This document shows positions 36,624 through 45,354 of a DNA stretch of 64,000 bases, one piece after another. Position 1 is the stretch's first letter. Every line of letters starts with the position of its first letter. The notes under the pieces were generated by a model. It ran no database searches and was not told the DNA's origin. It saw only the letters and a list, made by a program, of their open reading frames with translations. The DNA is from Saccharicrinis sp963666825 (GTDB taxonomy: Bacteria; Bacteroidota; Bacteroidia; Bacteroidales; Marinilabiliaceae), in NCBI GenBank assembly GCA_963666825.2, contig OY763044.2:1364001-1428000 (forward strand), read 5' to 3'. The translations under genes and the position numbers were made by a program.

Positions 36624-36689
36624 ATAGTGCAGATCAAGGTTTATTTTTACTTGATTTACCGTAAGAAAAAAATATCTGTTAATACAAAC

Positions 36690-37769
36690 ATGAAGAAAAT
36701 GAGGAAAATACAAGAAGTGATCACTTTATTGGAAAAGGAAAAATTAGATGCATTATTTGTGAGTTCAGTTGAAAACATAAGGTATCTTACAGGATTTACA
36801 GGTGATTCTTCACGTTTGTTAATTACAAAAAATATAACCTATTTAATAACAGATGGCCGATATACAGAACAAGCAGAAGAGGAATGTTTAAGCGAAATTT
36901 GTATTTTTAATTGGATTGAAGATCAGAGATATCAATTGCCAACTTATCAATATTTATGCAAAAAAGAGAATGTCAAGCATTTGGCATTTGAAGGTGAATA
37001 CCTTAGTTACAAAGAATATTCAGAGCTTAATAAAATTAGTAATATAAACTTGGTTAGTAAATCAGCATTTGTTGAACAATTTAGATTAATTAAAACAGAG
37101 GATGAAATTGCAATGTTGAAGCGAGCTGCAGAAATATCAGATGAGTCTTTAAGAAATATTCTGCCATTCATAAAACCTGGTGTTTCTGAATTGGATTTAG
37201 CTGCTGAATTAGAGTATGCCATGAAGAAAAATGGTGCAAATGATATTTCATTTGAAACCATGGTTCTTTTTGGAGAAAGAACCTCACTTTTACATGGAAA
37301 ACCAGGATTGACTAAATTAAAAATTGGTGACATAATATTATTTGATTTTGGAGCTTTGTATAATGGATATCATGCAGATATTAGTCGTGTTTTAGCTTGT
37401 GAAAAAACGAATGATGAACAGCAAAATATGCATAATATAGTTAATACGGCAGGTTTAAATGCTCAAAATGCAATAAGAAATAATACTTCAGCAGAAGAAA
37501 TAGACCGTATTGTTAGGTCCTCTATACCTTCAGAATATCAAAAGTATTTTTATCCTGGAATAGGTCATGGTACAGGACTAAATATTCATGAGCTCCCATT
37601 TATTAAAAAAGAGTCAGAGGCTGTTCTTAAAACAAATATGGTGATAACAATTGAGCCTGGATTGTATATTCCCGGCTGGGGCGGAATGCGTGTTGAAGAT
37701 TCAATATTAGTATGTGAAGAAGGATCTGAATCGTTAAATAGTTTTGACCGGAATTTATTAATTGTGTAA
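36690..37769 (+). CDS. Xaa-Pro aminopeptidase / prolidase family (M24B)
   Basis: The 359-residue peptidase removes N-terminal residues preceding proline or splits Xaa-Pro dipeptides. The creatinase-like N-domain (about 1-125) is followed by the pita-bread domain with all five metal ligands: two Asp in DFGALYNGYHADISR, His in GHGTGLNIHE, Glu in TIEPGLY and Glu in RVEDSIL. I start at the ATG at 36690 (MKKMRKIQEV); an in-frame GTG at 36627 would add 21 residues of unlikely sequence. No signal peptide is present, so it is cytoplasmic. It begins 67 bases after the GH127 gene. Confidence 0.9.
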   Translation: MKKMRKIQEVITLLEKEKLDALFVSSVENIRYLTGFTGDSSRLLITKNITYLITDGRYTEQAEEECLSEICIFNWIEDQRYQLPTYQYLCKKENVKHLAFEGEYLSYKEYSELNKISNINLVSKSAFVEQFRLIKTEDEIAMLKRAAEISDESLRNILPFIKPGVSELDLAAELEYAMKKNGANDISFETMVLFGERTSLLHGKPGLTKLKIGDIILFDFGALYNGYHADISRVLACEKTNDEQQNMHNIVNTAGLNAQNAIRNNTSAEEIDRIVRSSIPSEYQKYFYPGIGHGTGLNIHELPFIKKESEAVLKTNMVITIEPGLYIPGWGGMRVEDSILVCEEGSESLNSFDRNLLIV

Positions 37770-38009
37770 TTTATTATGTGTTATTAAGGCGCTTTCAATG
37801 AAATCTTTAATTTGAAGGAAATCTTGTCGATAAATTCTATCTACTTGTCGATTGATTAGTATATATTAATAATACTTTAATTTATTTTGTATAGTAGATT
37901 AAAAAAATAGTGGAAACTTTATTTTATTGTTAATTCTTTAAAGTCACGAAGCTAATTTACTAGTATAATCTACAATAGGGTTAAGAATTATTTATAAAGT
38001 TAATTATTA

Positions 38010-39131
38010 ATGAAACAAATAAGTCCTCGACTTACTAATAGATCCGGAACAGCACAGGTTGTATTAATCGTTTTCATGTGGTTGCTGTTGTTTTTAATGC
38101 CGGTTTTAACAGGTGATTTTGATGATGAAATAGATTGGACTCATGTAATCTATATATGGAAAGAATATGCTTTGATATTTATTATGTTTTTAATAAATCG
38201 GTATTTATTATTGCCATATCTTCTTTTTAAAGGAAAAAGGTTATTATATGGAATCATTCTAGGTTTAATAGTTACAGGTTTTGTATCTTTATTATTGTTT
38301 ACACCTACCGATGAGTTTGTTAAAAAACCATTTAACCATGAGCTAAAACCTCCACATAACGAGTTTATGTTGCCGAAACCTGATCCAGCCATGCATCAAA
38401 AAGATTTTAAACCTTTTGATGGCCCAAAAATGATGCTTCCACCATTTGGGAATATTTTAATCATGTCTTTGCTTATACTAGGATTTGACACAGGTTTGGT
38501 TTTTTCAAATAAATGGATGAATGCAGAAAAAAATAAAGCTATTCTAGAGAAGGAGAACGTGGAAAATAAAATGGCTTTTTTGAGAAATCAAATCAGTCCT
38601 CATTTCTTTATGAATACCCTTAATAATATTCATTCACTTGTAGATATTAGTGTAGAAGAAGCTAAAGATTCTATAATCAGATTGTCAAGAATGATGAGCT
38701 ATATGCTTTATAATGCTCAGGATAAACAAGTGCTCTTACATAAAGAATTTGATTTTATTAGAAGTTATATAGATTTGATGAGATTAAGATTTACTGATCA
38801 GGTTTCAATTAATCTTACCTTACCAGAGAAAGTTCCCTTAATAAACATACCTCCGCTATTGACCATATCCTTTATTGAAAATGCATTTAAACATGGTATT
38901 AGCTATGAAGAATCATCATTCATTAATATTCAATTTGTGCTGATAGATAATAGATTATTTTTTGAAGTGACAAATAAAGTATTTGACCGTAAAAGAAATG
39001 ATGAAAATTCAGGTGTTGGATTAACAAATTCAAAAAACAGACTTGATTTAATTTATGGATCAGATTATAAGCTTGTTGTTGATAAAACAGAAAACAATCT
39101 TTTTGTTGTAAAATTAAATATACCAATATGA
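38010..39131 (+). CDS. LytS/YehU-type sensor histidine kinase
   Basis: The 373-residue protein has about four membrane helices (18-33, 52-70, 78-98, 148-165) and a His_kinase domain. The phospho-acceptor is His198 in NQISPHFFMNTLNNIHSL, followed by an ATPase domain with PPLLTISFIENAFKHG and GVGLTNSKNRL. The segment between helices 3 and 4 (about 100-146) is full of Pro, Met, His and Lys and would face the periplasm. It overlaps the response-regulator gene by four bases (ATGA), so the pair is translated together. Confidence 0.93.
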   Translation: MKQISPRLTNRSGTAQVVLIVFMWLLLFLMPVLTGDFDDEIDWTHVIYIWKEYALIFIMFLINRYLLLPYLLFKGKRLLYGIILGLIVTGFVSLLLFTPTDEFVKKPFNHELKPPHNEFMLPKPDPAMHQKDFKPFDGPKMMLPPFGNILIMSLLILGFDTGLVFSNKWMNAEKNKAILEKENVENKMAFLRNQISPHFFMNTLNNIHSLVDISVEEAKDSIIRLSRMMSYMLYNAQDKQVLLHKEFDFIRSYIDLMRLRFTDQVSINLTLPEKVPLINIPPLLTISFIENAFKHGISYEESSFINIQFVLIDNRLFFEVTNKVFDRKRNDENSGVGLTNSKNRLDLIYGSDYKLVVDKTENNLFVVKLNIPI

Positions 39132-39844
39132 TACGTTGTATTGCAATTGATGATGAACCCTTAGCTTTAAGGCAAATTACAGGATACATAGAAAAAACGC
39201 CCTATTTACAACTAATTGGAGGGTTTACAAGTGCAATTAAAGCCATTGAGTTTCTACATGAGAATGATATAGATTTGATGTTTGTAGATATTAATATGCC
39301 GGATATATCAGGTCTTGAACTTGTTAAATCGTTAAGTTCTGCACCAAAGGTTGTTTTTACAACTGCATATCAAGAGTATGCTTACGAAGGATTTAAGGTT
39401 GATGCTGCTGATTATCTGGTAAAACCTATTGGATACTCTGATTTTCTAAGTTCTGCAGATAAAGTAAAAGAACGATACTTTACGAAAAAAGAAAGTAAAG
39501 AAGTATTGAGCAAAAATGATCAGTTCCTATTTATTAAGTCAGAATATAAATTAGTACGTATAAACTTTAATGATATAAAGTATATTGAAGGAATGAGAGA
39601 TTATATTCGAATACATCTCGAAAATCAAAATCCCATTATGTCATTAATGGGAATAAAAAGAACTTTAGACTATTTGCCGGAAGATAGCTTTATGAGGGTT
39701 CATCGTTCTTTTATTGTTAACTTAAATAAGATTACAGTAGTTGAAAGGGGAAGAATTATTTTCGATAGTAAAACATTTATTCCAATAAGTGATCAATATA
39801 AAAATCAATTTCAAGAATATCTTGATAATAATTTCTTAAAATAA
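39128..39844 (+). CDS. LytTR-family response regulator
   Basis: The 238-residue regulator has a receiver domain with acidic pocket Asp8/Asp9, phospho-acceptor Asp54 (FVDINMPD) and Lys99 (YLVKP). A LytTR DNA-binding domain follows (about 130-238; IKYIEGMRDYIRIH, SFMRVHRSFIVNL). It partners the overlapping LytS-type kinase. Targets are not visible. The convergent TonB-receptor unit is separated by a strong bidirectional terminator. Confidence 0.95.
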   Translation: MIRCIAIDDEPLALRQITGYIEKTPYLQLIGGFTSAIKAIEFLHENDIDLMFVDINMPDISGLELVKSLSSAPKVVFTTAYQEYAYEGFKVDAADYLVKPIGYSDFLSSADKVKERYFTKKESKEVLSKNDQFLFIKSEYKLVRINFNDIKYIEGMRDYIRIHLENQNPIMSLMGIKRTLDYLPEDSFMRVHRSFIVNLNKITVVERGRIIFDSKTFIPISDQYKNQFQEYLDNNFLK

Positions 39845-39920
39845 ACCGGTTGATTATAACTATTAATGAGTTAAGATTTTTTGAAGTAGAATAGAATTTA
39901 AGTTTTAGCTTAAATACAAA

Positions 39921-39954
39921 AAAAGAGTCAGTATTATAGTTTACTGACTCTTTT
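39921..39954. terminator. Bidirectional intrinsic terminator
   Basis: Perfect 13-base arms AAAAGAGTCAGTA (39921-39933) and TACTGACTCTTTT (39942-39954) with an 8-base loop separate the LytTR regulator and the convergent TonB-receptor gene. Confidence 0.9.
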
Positions 39955-39960
39955 GGTATA

Positions 39961-42282
39961 CTATAAGCTTATTTTTAATCCTGCCATGTAGATTCCGCCT
40001 GTTTTATCTGTATACATAAATTCTTTCTTAGTATTATTTAATGCATTTCTTGCATTTAGATAAACTCCAATCCAGTCTTTAATTTGATATGAAGCTTTTA
40101 CATTAAAAGCTAATTTAGGATCAATTTCTACATTATAAAAGTTTTGATTGGAGGTATAGAATGATTTCTGTTTACTATATCCATAAAATGAAGTATTGAA
40201 ATTCCATTTTGTTCCAGGACTATAATTTACTGATCCACCACCATAAAAACTTGGAGTATAATTGTGATCTAATGATATGTATTCCGGATTTTCTGTTAGA
40301 GTACTCTGGTCTATTGAAGAGCCTGTTAGTTCTTCATAAATAATAGCATCGGTTATTTTATAGTCATCTAATTGAGTGTGTTGGTATGTGGCAAATATTG
40401 AAGTGTTTAGCTTTTCGTTAATAATGTACTTAATGTTTGCAGTAACTCCAATTTGCTTGGATTTTAGATCTAAATTTTGCATAGATTCTGTTACTGTTTG
40501 AGATGTATATGGGTCTGTATCTGTACCGTCAACTTGTGTAAATGATTCTTTTTCTAATTGAGAGTAATTTTTAGTGACATTATAGAATACAGATAAATCT
40601 GCCTGGATGTTATTCATAATACGTTTTCTCAATCCAAACTCAATCATGTTCATTTCTTTAGGAGCCAGATCTTCGTTACCTACTTTTTGAGTTGTTATCA
40701 TGCTAGGCTCCGTTGAATCCATATTTCCCATGTTCATTTCGGTTGTAGTTTTATTCATATAGGTATTTAATACAAACGGACTTGAGTTAGATTTTGATGC
40801 AACAAGTCGTATTAATGTATTATCATTAAGTTTATATGATGATGCAAATTGATATGAATAATAGGCTCTTTCAGGTTCGTAAAAGTATCCTTGCAACCAT
40901 GCTCCCACAATCCTCAATTTATTAAAAGCGGTATAGTCTAATCGTAAGCTACCCTGTACGGTTCCTAATTCTGCAGATCCATTGAGTAAACCTTCGTTAG
41001 TTTCAATATTTACGTAATCTTCATCAGAATATTTGGCATAATTGGTATTAATACCAGGTAAGATATTTAAATTCTTATATTTAAGATTGTAAGAAAGCTT
41101 CCCATTAATTTCTGTATAGTCATATTCATAACCTGGAGATCCTTGAATGGCATTTAAGTGACCGTTGATAACTGAAACGTGGCCATTTAACTTTCCTGCA
41201 TTAAAATTCAGGCTATTGCTGTATGAAGATGATTCTCTCGTTGATAAAATAGATCCAATATCCATATACGCTGTTTGTACAGAAGAAGATTGGTATGATC
41301 CTATATATGAAATATTTATCTTTTTTGTAGGAGAGTAGTTAAAGCTTAAATTTACTGCACTTTGTTGTTTTGCATTTGAATAATCGCTATTTACATCAGA
41401 TGACATAAAATTTTCATCTACACCAGCATTTATATCACCAACCTCTGTTCCTGTTGCATACCCTTGGTTCATCGGTATGTAATATGAATTTTGAAATCGA
41501 TCGGCTTCATTATAATTCGCAGATAATCCAATTCCTATTTTGCCTTTTTTATAATTAACAGACCCGTTTGCTATTTTAGTCGAGTTTGTTCCAACTTGTA
41601 CATCGATGTTACTATTTAAACCATCTTGGTCAGGTTTTTTTGTAATTAAATGAATTACACCTGAAACAGCATTAGGACCATATAACGCAGCTGATGGGCC
41701 ATAAATTATCTCTATTTTTTCAATATCTTTTACTGATAAAGGAAGGTTTTCCCAGAAAGTAGCACCAAGAAAGCTATTGTAAACAGGACGATTATCTATC
41801 ATTACTAATGTTGTTGAGTTAACTGTATTGGTAAAATCAGAACCTGGAGATATATAGTCATTACCTCTAATGTGTACATCATAATTACCATTTGTTTTTT
41901 CTCTAATAATTAGTCCTGGTGCTAATTTTAATGCTTCAGGAATGGATCTTGCTCCTGATTTCTCAATTTCATCTGCAGTAACTACAGACGTCGCTAATGG
42001 TGCATTAAATACATCTTCCTCCATCTTAGAAGCCGTTGATTGAGTTGGATTTAATATCATTGCATATAATTCCTCGATAGAAGATAACTTGAATTTCTTT
42101 ACTAAAGCTATTAAGTCTTCAAATGATAACTGTAGTAAATCTTCTTTGGTAAATGATCGGATTTGTTCTGCTGTAATATTATTTATATCAACAAGGTTGT
42201 TTTGTTGCTGAGCAATGATGCTGTTATATGTAAAAATTAAAAGCAAACTTACGAGTAAGTATCTAAAATTTAATTTATTCAT
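39961..42282 (-). CDS. TonB-dependent outer-membrane receptor
   Basis: The product, 773 residues from the ATG at 42282, has a signal peptide ending SIIAQ. I prefer this start to the ATG at 42309 because the signal peptide then begins correctly. After about 55 residues with two FTKEDLLQLSFEDL-like segments comes the plug (SIPEALKLAPGLIIRE, VHIRGND, KIEIIYGPSAALYGPNAVSGVIHLITKK) and then a 22-strand type barrel to the end (MAGLKISL). There is no N-terminal CarboxypepD-like domain and no SusD partner, so it is not a SusC transporter. The YfiR-like gene upstream suggests a linked envelope function. Confidence 0.93.
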   Translation of the reverse strand: MNKLNFRYLLVSLLLIFTYNSIIAQQQNNLVDINNITAEQIRSFTKEDLLQLSFEDLIALVKKFKLSSIEELYAMILNPTQSTASKMEEDVFNAPLATSVVTADEIEKSGARSIPEALKLAPGLIIREKTNGNYDVHIRGNDYISPGSDFTNTVNSTTLVMIDNRPVYNSFLGATFWENLPLSVKDIEKIEIIYGPSAALYGPNAVSGVIHLITKKPDQDGLNSNIDVQVGTNSTKIANGSVNYKKGKIGIGLSANYNEADRFQNSYYIPMNQGYATGTEVGDINAGVDENFMSSDVNSDYSNAKQQSAVNLSFNYSPTKKINISYIGSYQSSSVQTAYMDIGSILSTRESSSYSNSLNFNAGKLNGHVSVINGHLNAIQGSPGYEYDYTEINGKLSYNLKYKNLNILPGINTNYAKYSDEDYVNIETNEGLLNGSAELGTVQGSLRLDYTAFNKLRIVGAWLQGYFYEPERAYYSYQFASSYKLNDNTLIRLVASKSNSSPFVLNTYMNKTTTEMNMGNMDSTEPSMITTQKVGNEDLAPKEMNMIEFGLRKRIMNNIQADLSVFYNVTKNYSQLEKESFTQVDGTDTDPYTSQTVTESMQNLDLKSKQIGVTANIKYIINEKLNTSIFATYQHTQLDDYKITDAIIYEELTGSSIDQSTLTENPEYISLDHNYTPSFYGGGSVNYSPGTKWNFNTSFYGYSKQKSFYTSNQNFYNVEIDPKLAFNVKASYQIKDWIGVYLNARNALNNTKKEFMYTDKTGGIYMAGLKISL

Positions 42283-42404
42283 GTGATTATGTTTTGTGTA
42301 AAATAGCATTTAACATTATCGTTTACAATGAGGTAACCAAATTGGTATAATGTTAATGTAAGTTGTTGTTTTAGTGAATATTATTTCCGAAGGAGTGCCG
42401 TTAT

Positions 42405-42902
42405 TTAGTTTTTTACAATCCCCAGATTAAGTAAAGAATTAGCAACTTTTAGATTTTGAGATTTTATCAAGGATGGATAAATTTCAAATTCTATTTTCCC
42501 CGGCAGATCTAAAAAATTTATGTGCCCGCCATGAAGACCTTTTTTATCGCTTACAAGTAAGATGGGTTTACCTCCAATCGTATTTGTAATTTGATCAATT
42601 TTTGAAGATAAAGAACGTGCAACGTAAATTAGGTGAACATCCTTTGTTTGAAACTCAAAAGGAGTAATGGTTTTAATTCTGATTTTATGTCCATTCATCG
42701 TTTTGGTTTGAGCGATGGATGCTAATTCCTTTTCCATGTCCTTTGAACCAATCACTCCAATTACAAATTCTTTTTCTATAGATGGCCATTCAATTCGTTG
42801 AACAATGTTGTAAATAAATAAAGCCTGGAATTTGTAGTCTTGTGCAGAGACCTTTTGATACAATAATAGTATCAATGTTAATACAATTAATTTCCTAGTC
42901 AT
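42405..42902 (-). CDS. YfiR/DUF4154-family periplasmic protein
   Basis: The 165-residue protein has a signal peptide (about 1-20, ending VSAQ) and a YfiR (DUF4154) domain: FIYNIVQRIEWPS, FVIGVIGSKD, KTMNGHKIRIKTI, VHLIYVARSLSSKI and ILLVSDKKGLHGGHINFLDLPGKIEFEIYP. In Pseudomonas YfiR controls a diguanylate cyclase from the periplasm. No cyclase is beside it here; instead a TonB receptor follows about 120 bases downstream, a pairing seen in other bacteria. The ligand is unknown. Confidence 0.9.
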   Translation of the reverse strand: MTRKLIVLTLILLLYQKVSAQDYKFQALFIYNIVQRIEWPSIEKEFVIGVIGSKDMEKELASIAQTKTMNGHKIRIKTITPFEFQTKDVHLIYVARSLSSKIDQITNTIGGKPILLVSDKKGLHGGHINFLDLPGKIEFEIYPSLIKSQNLKVANSLLNLGIVKN

Positions 42903-43158
42903 AAATTTTGTGCGTTAAATGTAGTGTGTTTAGAATTTCATTAATTCCATTTGGAATTCAAACATTCAATAAAATGTTGATCTAAAAAATTGTAATCGAT
43001 GAACTGATTGTTTTTATCTGCGATTTGAGATTTGCAGAAATAAGAGAGTTTTAATAATAGTCTCAATATAGAAGTTGAAAGGGCATAAATATTATAATAT
43101 TAAAAGCGTTATATGTATAATTATGTTGTATAATATTTGAAAAAATCATGTACATAAA

Positions 43159-43188
43159 TTGTCTAATTCAATGGATTTTTTAAATTTG
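43159..43188 (+). promoter_or_regulatory. Promoter of the etfB-etfA-acyl-CoA dehydrogenase genes
   Basis: TTG at 43159-43161 and the perfect -7 box TAAATTTG at 43181-43188 are 19 bases apart, an excellent match to the Bacteroidota primary-sigma consensus. Transcription should start near 43195, about 35 bases before the etfB ATG. Confidence 0.65.
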
Positions 43189-43200
43189 CTAGCCATTGAA
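43167..43200. promoter_or_regulatory. Inverted repeat framing the etfB -7 box, likely operator
   Basis: TTCAATGG (43167-43174) and CCATTGAA (43193-43200) are perfect inverted copies 18 bases apart. They bracket the -7 box, with the right arm over the expected start site. The placement suggests binding of a dimeric repressor. Confidence 0.5.
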
Positions 43201-43231
43201 AAAATTTCTCACTCTTAAAATCAAGTAAAAT

Positions 43232-44179
43232 ATGGGATTAAAAATTATTGTCCTTGCCAAGCAGGTTCCCGACACCAGAAATGTTGGAAAAGATGCAATG
43301 AAGGCAGATGGAACAGTGAATCGTGCTGCACTTCCAGCTATTTTCAACCCTGAGGATCTAAATGCTTTGGAACAGGCTCTAAGATTAAAAGATAGATATC
43401 CAGATACGGAAATTACTATTTTAACGATGGGGCCAGGTCGTGCTGCTGATATTATCAGAGAAGGATTATATCGAGGTGCGGATAAAGGCTTTTTGTTAAC
43501 CGATAGAGCTTTTGCAGGTTCTGATACCTTAGCTACTTCATATGCAATTTCGTGTGCTATTAAAAAGATCAAAGATTTTGATATTATTATTGCAGGCAGA
43601 CAGGCAATTGATGGTGATACAGCCCAGGTTGGTCCCCAGGTTGCTGAAAAATTAAATCTTCCACAAGTAACATATGCCGAAGAAATTATCACAATTGAAG
43701 AAGGTATTGTTGCTGAAGATGATCAATATGGTGTGCCTCATGCTAAATTAGCAGAAGAGCTTGGGTTACAAATTAAAGGTAGTGCAAAAATCAAAAGAAG
43801 ATTGGAAAGGGGAGTAGAAGTAGTAACTACAACTTTCCCTTGTGTTATAACAGTAAATGCATCAGCTCCCGATTGTCGTCCTAGAAACGCCAAAAGGGTA
43901 ATGAAATACAAGCATGCAAAAACAGTTACCGAAATTCAGGAACAAAGTGAAGATTATATTACTATAATCGAAGACCGTCCGTATTTAAAAATCAAGGAAT
44001 GGAGTGTGAACGACATTGAAACGGATTTAAACTGGTTAGGTCTGAATGGTTCTCCAACTAAAGTGAAGAAAATTGAGAATGTTGTATTCCAGGCTAAGGA
44101 GTCTAAACGTTTATCAAATGATGAGGCTGAGTTGGAAGCTTTGATTGTTGAACTTATAGAGAATCATACAATCGGTTAA
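43232..44179 (+). CDS. etfB: Electron transfer flavoprotein beta subunit
   Basis: The 315-residue ETF beta subunit pairs with EtfA to carry electrons from the acyl-CoA dehydrogenase. It has the family start KIIVLAKQVPDT, the NPEDLNALEQAL segment, GPGRAADIIREGLYRGADKG, GRQAIDGDTAQVGPQVAEKL and the anchor region FPCVITVNASAPDCRPRN. It is about 60 residues longer than classical mitochondrial-type EtfB, as often in anaerobic bacteria, where some ETFs bifurcate electrons. It is first of three genes and has a well-formed promoter. It is cytoplasmic. Confidence 0.95.
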   Translation: MGLKIIVLAKQVPDTRNVGKDAMKADGTVNRAALPAIFNPEDLNALEQALRLKDRYPDTEITILTMGPGRAADIIREGLYRGADKGFLLTDRAFAGSDTLATSYAISCAIKKIKDFDIIIAGRQAIDGDTAQVGPQVAEKLNLPQVTYAEEIITIEEGIVAEDDQYGVPHAKLAEELGLQIKGSAKIKRRLERGVEVVTTTFPCVITVNASAPDCRPRNAKRVMKYKHAKTVTEIQEQSEDYITIIEDRPYLKIKEWSVNDIETDLNWLGLNGSPTKVKKIENVVFQAKESKRLSNDEAELEALIVELIENHTIG

Positions 44180-44216
44180 TTAACACTTTGTTTAATAATT
44201 CAAATATCATTTTGTA

Positions 44217-45284
44217 ATGAGTGCATACTTGCAGAATAGAATATTTGATCTCGAAAATATTAAAATGGGTAACGTATTTGTAATTTGCGAAATAGAAGAA
44301 GGCAAAGTAGCAGATGTAAGTTTAGAATTGCTTACTAAAGGTCGCTCTCTTGCCAATGATCTTAATTGCAAGCTTGAAGCTCTTGTGTTGGGTCATAATT
44401 TAAAAGGTATTGAAAAAGAAGTATTTCCATATGGTGTTGATGTTGTACATATTGGAGATGATAAAAGATTGGAAATTTATACAACATTGCCATTTACATC
44501 AATTATAGTTCATCTCTTTAAAGAAGAAAAGCCAGAAGTTTGTTTGCTTGGAGCTTCAACGTTTGGCCGTGATCTTGGTCCTCGTGTATCTTCTGCATTA
44601 CAAAGTGGTTTAACAGCCGATTGTACTGCACTTGAAATTGGAGATCACTCAGATAAAAAAGCAGATAAAGAATATAAAAATCTACTATACCAAATTCGTC
44701 CTGCATTTGGTGGAAATATAGTGGCTACTATTATTAATCCTGATTGCAGACCTCAAATGGCAACAGTTCGTGAGGGGGTAATGAAAAAGGAAATATTTAG
44801 TGAAACACATAAAGGAAAGGTAAAAAATATTGACGTTAATAAAATTCTTAAGCCTGAAGATTTGCTTGTGAAGGTTATCGAACGTCATATGGAAAAATCT
44901 AAAGTAAACATAAAAAATTCTTCAATTATTGTAGCCGGTGGTTATGGTATGGGTTCTAAAGAAGGATTTGATCAGTTATATCAATTAGCAGAAGTTTTAG
45001 GTGCTGAAGTGGGTGCCTCTAGGGCAGCAGTAGATGCTGGATTCGCAGAGCATGAGCGTCAGATAGGTCAAACTGGGGTAACGGTTCGTCCTAAGCTTTA
45101 TATTGCCTGTGGTATTTCAGGGCAGATTCAGCATACGGCGGGTATGGAAGAATCATCTATGGTTATTGCCATTAATAATGATTCTAATGCACCAATCAAT
45201 AAAATTGCTGATTATGTAATAAATGGAGATGTGAATGACATCGTTCCAAAACTGATTAAATTATATAAAAAGAACACCAAATAG
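44217..45284 (+). CDS. etfA: Electron transfer flavoprotein alpha subunit
   Basis: The 355-residue alpha subunit binds the main FAD in its C-terminal domain, recognisable from VGASRAAVDAGFAEH, QIGQTGVTVRPKLYIACG, SGQIQHTAGM and AINNDSNAPI. The N-terminal half (ALVLGHNLKG, PRVSSALQSGLTADCTAL) forms the shared ETF fold. It follows etfB by 37 bases and precedes the dehydrogenase by 70 bases, so the three act as one electron-transfer unit. Confidence 0.96.
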   Translation: MSAYLQNRIFDLENIKMGNVFVICEIEEGKVADVSLELLTKGRSLANDLNCKLEALVLGHNLKGIEKEVFPYGVDVVHIGDDKRLEIYTTLPFTSIIVHLFKEEKPEVCLLGASTFGRDLGPRVSSALQSGLTADCTALEIGDHSDKKADKEYKNLLYQIRPAFGGNIVATIINPDCRPQMATVREGVMKKEIFSETHKGKVKNIDVNKILKPEDLLVKVIERHMEKSKVNIKNSSIIVAGGYGMGSKEGFDQLYQLAEVLGAEVGASRAAVDAGFAEHERQIGQTGVTVRPKLYIACGISGQIQHTAGMEESSMVIAINNDSNAPINKIADYVINGDVNDIVPKLIKLYKKNTK

Positions 45285-45354
45285 ATAATCAGATCATAGA
45301 CAAGAGAATGTTCTCTTAAACTATCATCTATTTCTATTATCTAAAATTAAGACA

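Larger units (their letters stand above)
42903..43231. other. Intergenic region between yfiR-like gene and etfB
   Basis: These 329 bases lie between divergent genes. They hold two short inverted repeats near the yfiR side (AATTCC/GGAATT at 42943-42958 and AACATT/AATGTT at 42961-42978). The etfB promoter with its framing inverted repeat is at 43159-43200. I see no gene in it. Confidence 0.6.

Noticed and set aside
36627..36689. GTG start adding 21 residues to the Xaa-Pro peptidase
   Set aside because: The extra residues are basic/aromatic and unlike the family; the ATG at 36690 begins a normal creatinase N-domain.
42283..42309. ATG nine codons upstream of the chosen TonB-receptor start
   Set aside because: Using it would put a polar stretch before the signal peptide; the ATG at 42282 gives a standard one.
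43189..43692. 167-codon open frame antisense to etfB
   Set aside because: It lies wholly over a well-supported etfB gene and its promoter, has no recognisable motif, and reads as a reverse-frame shadow.
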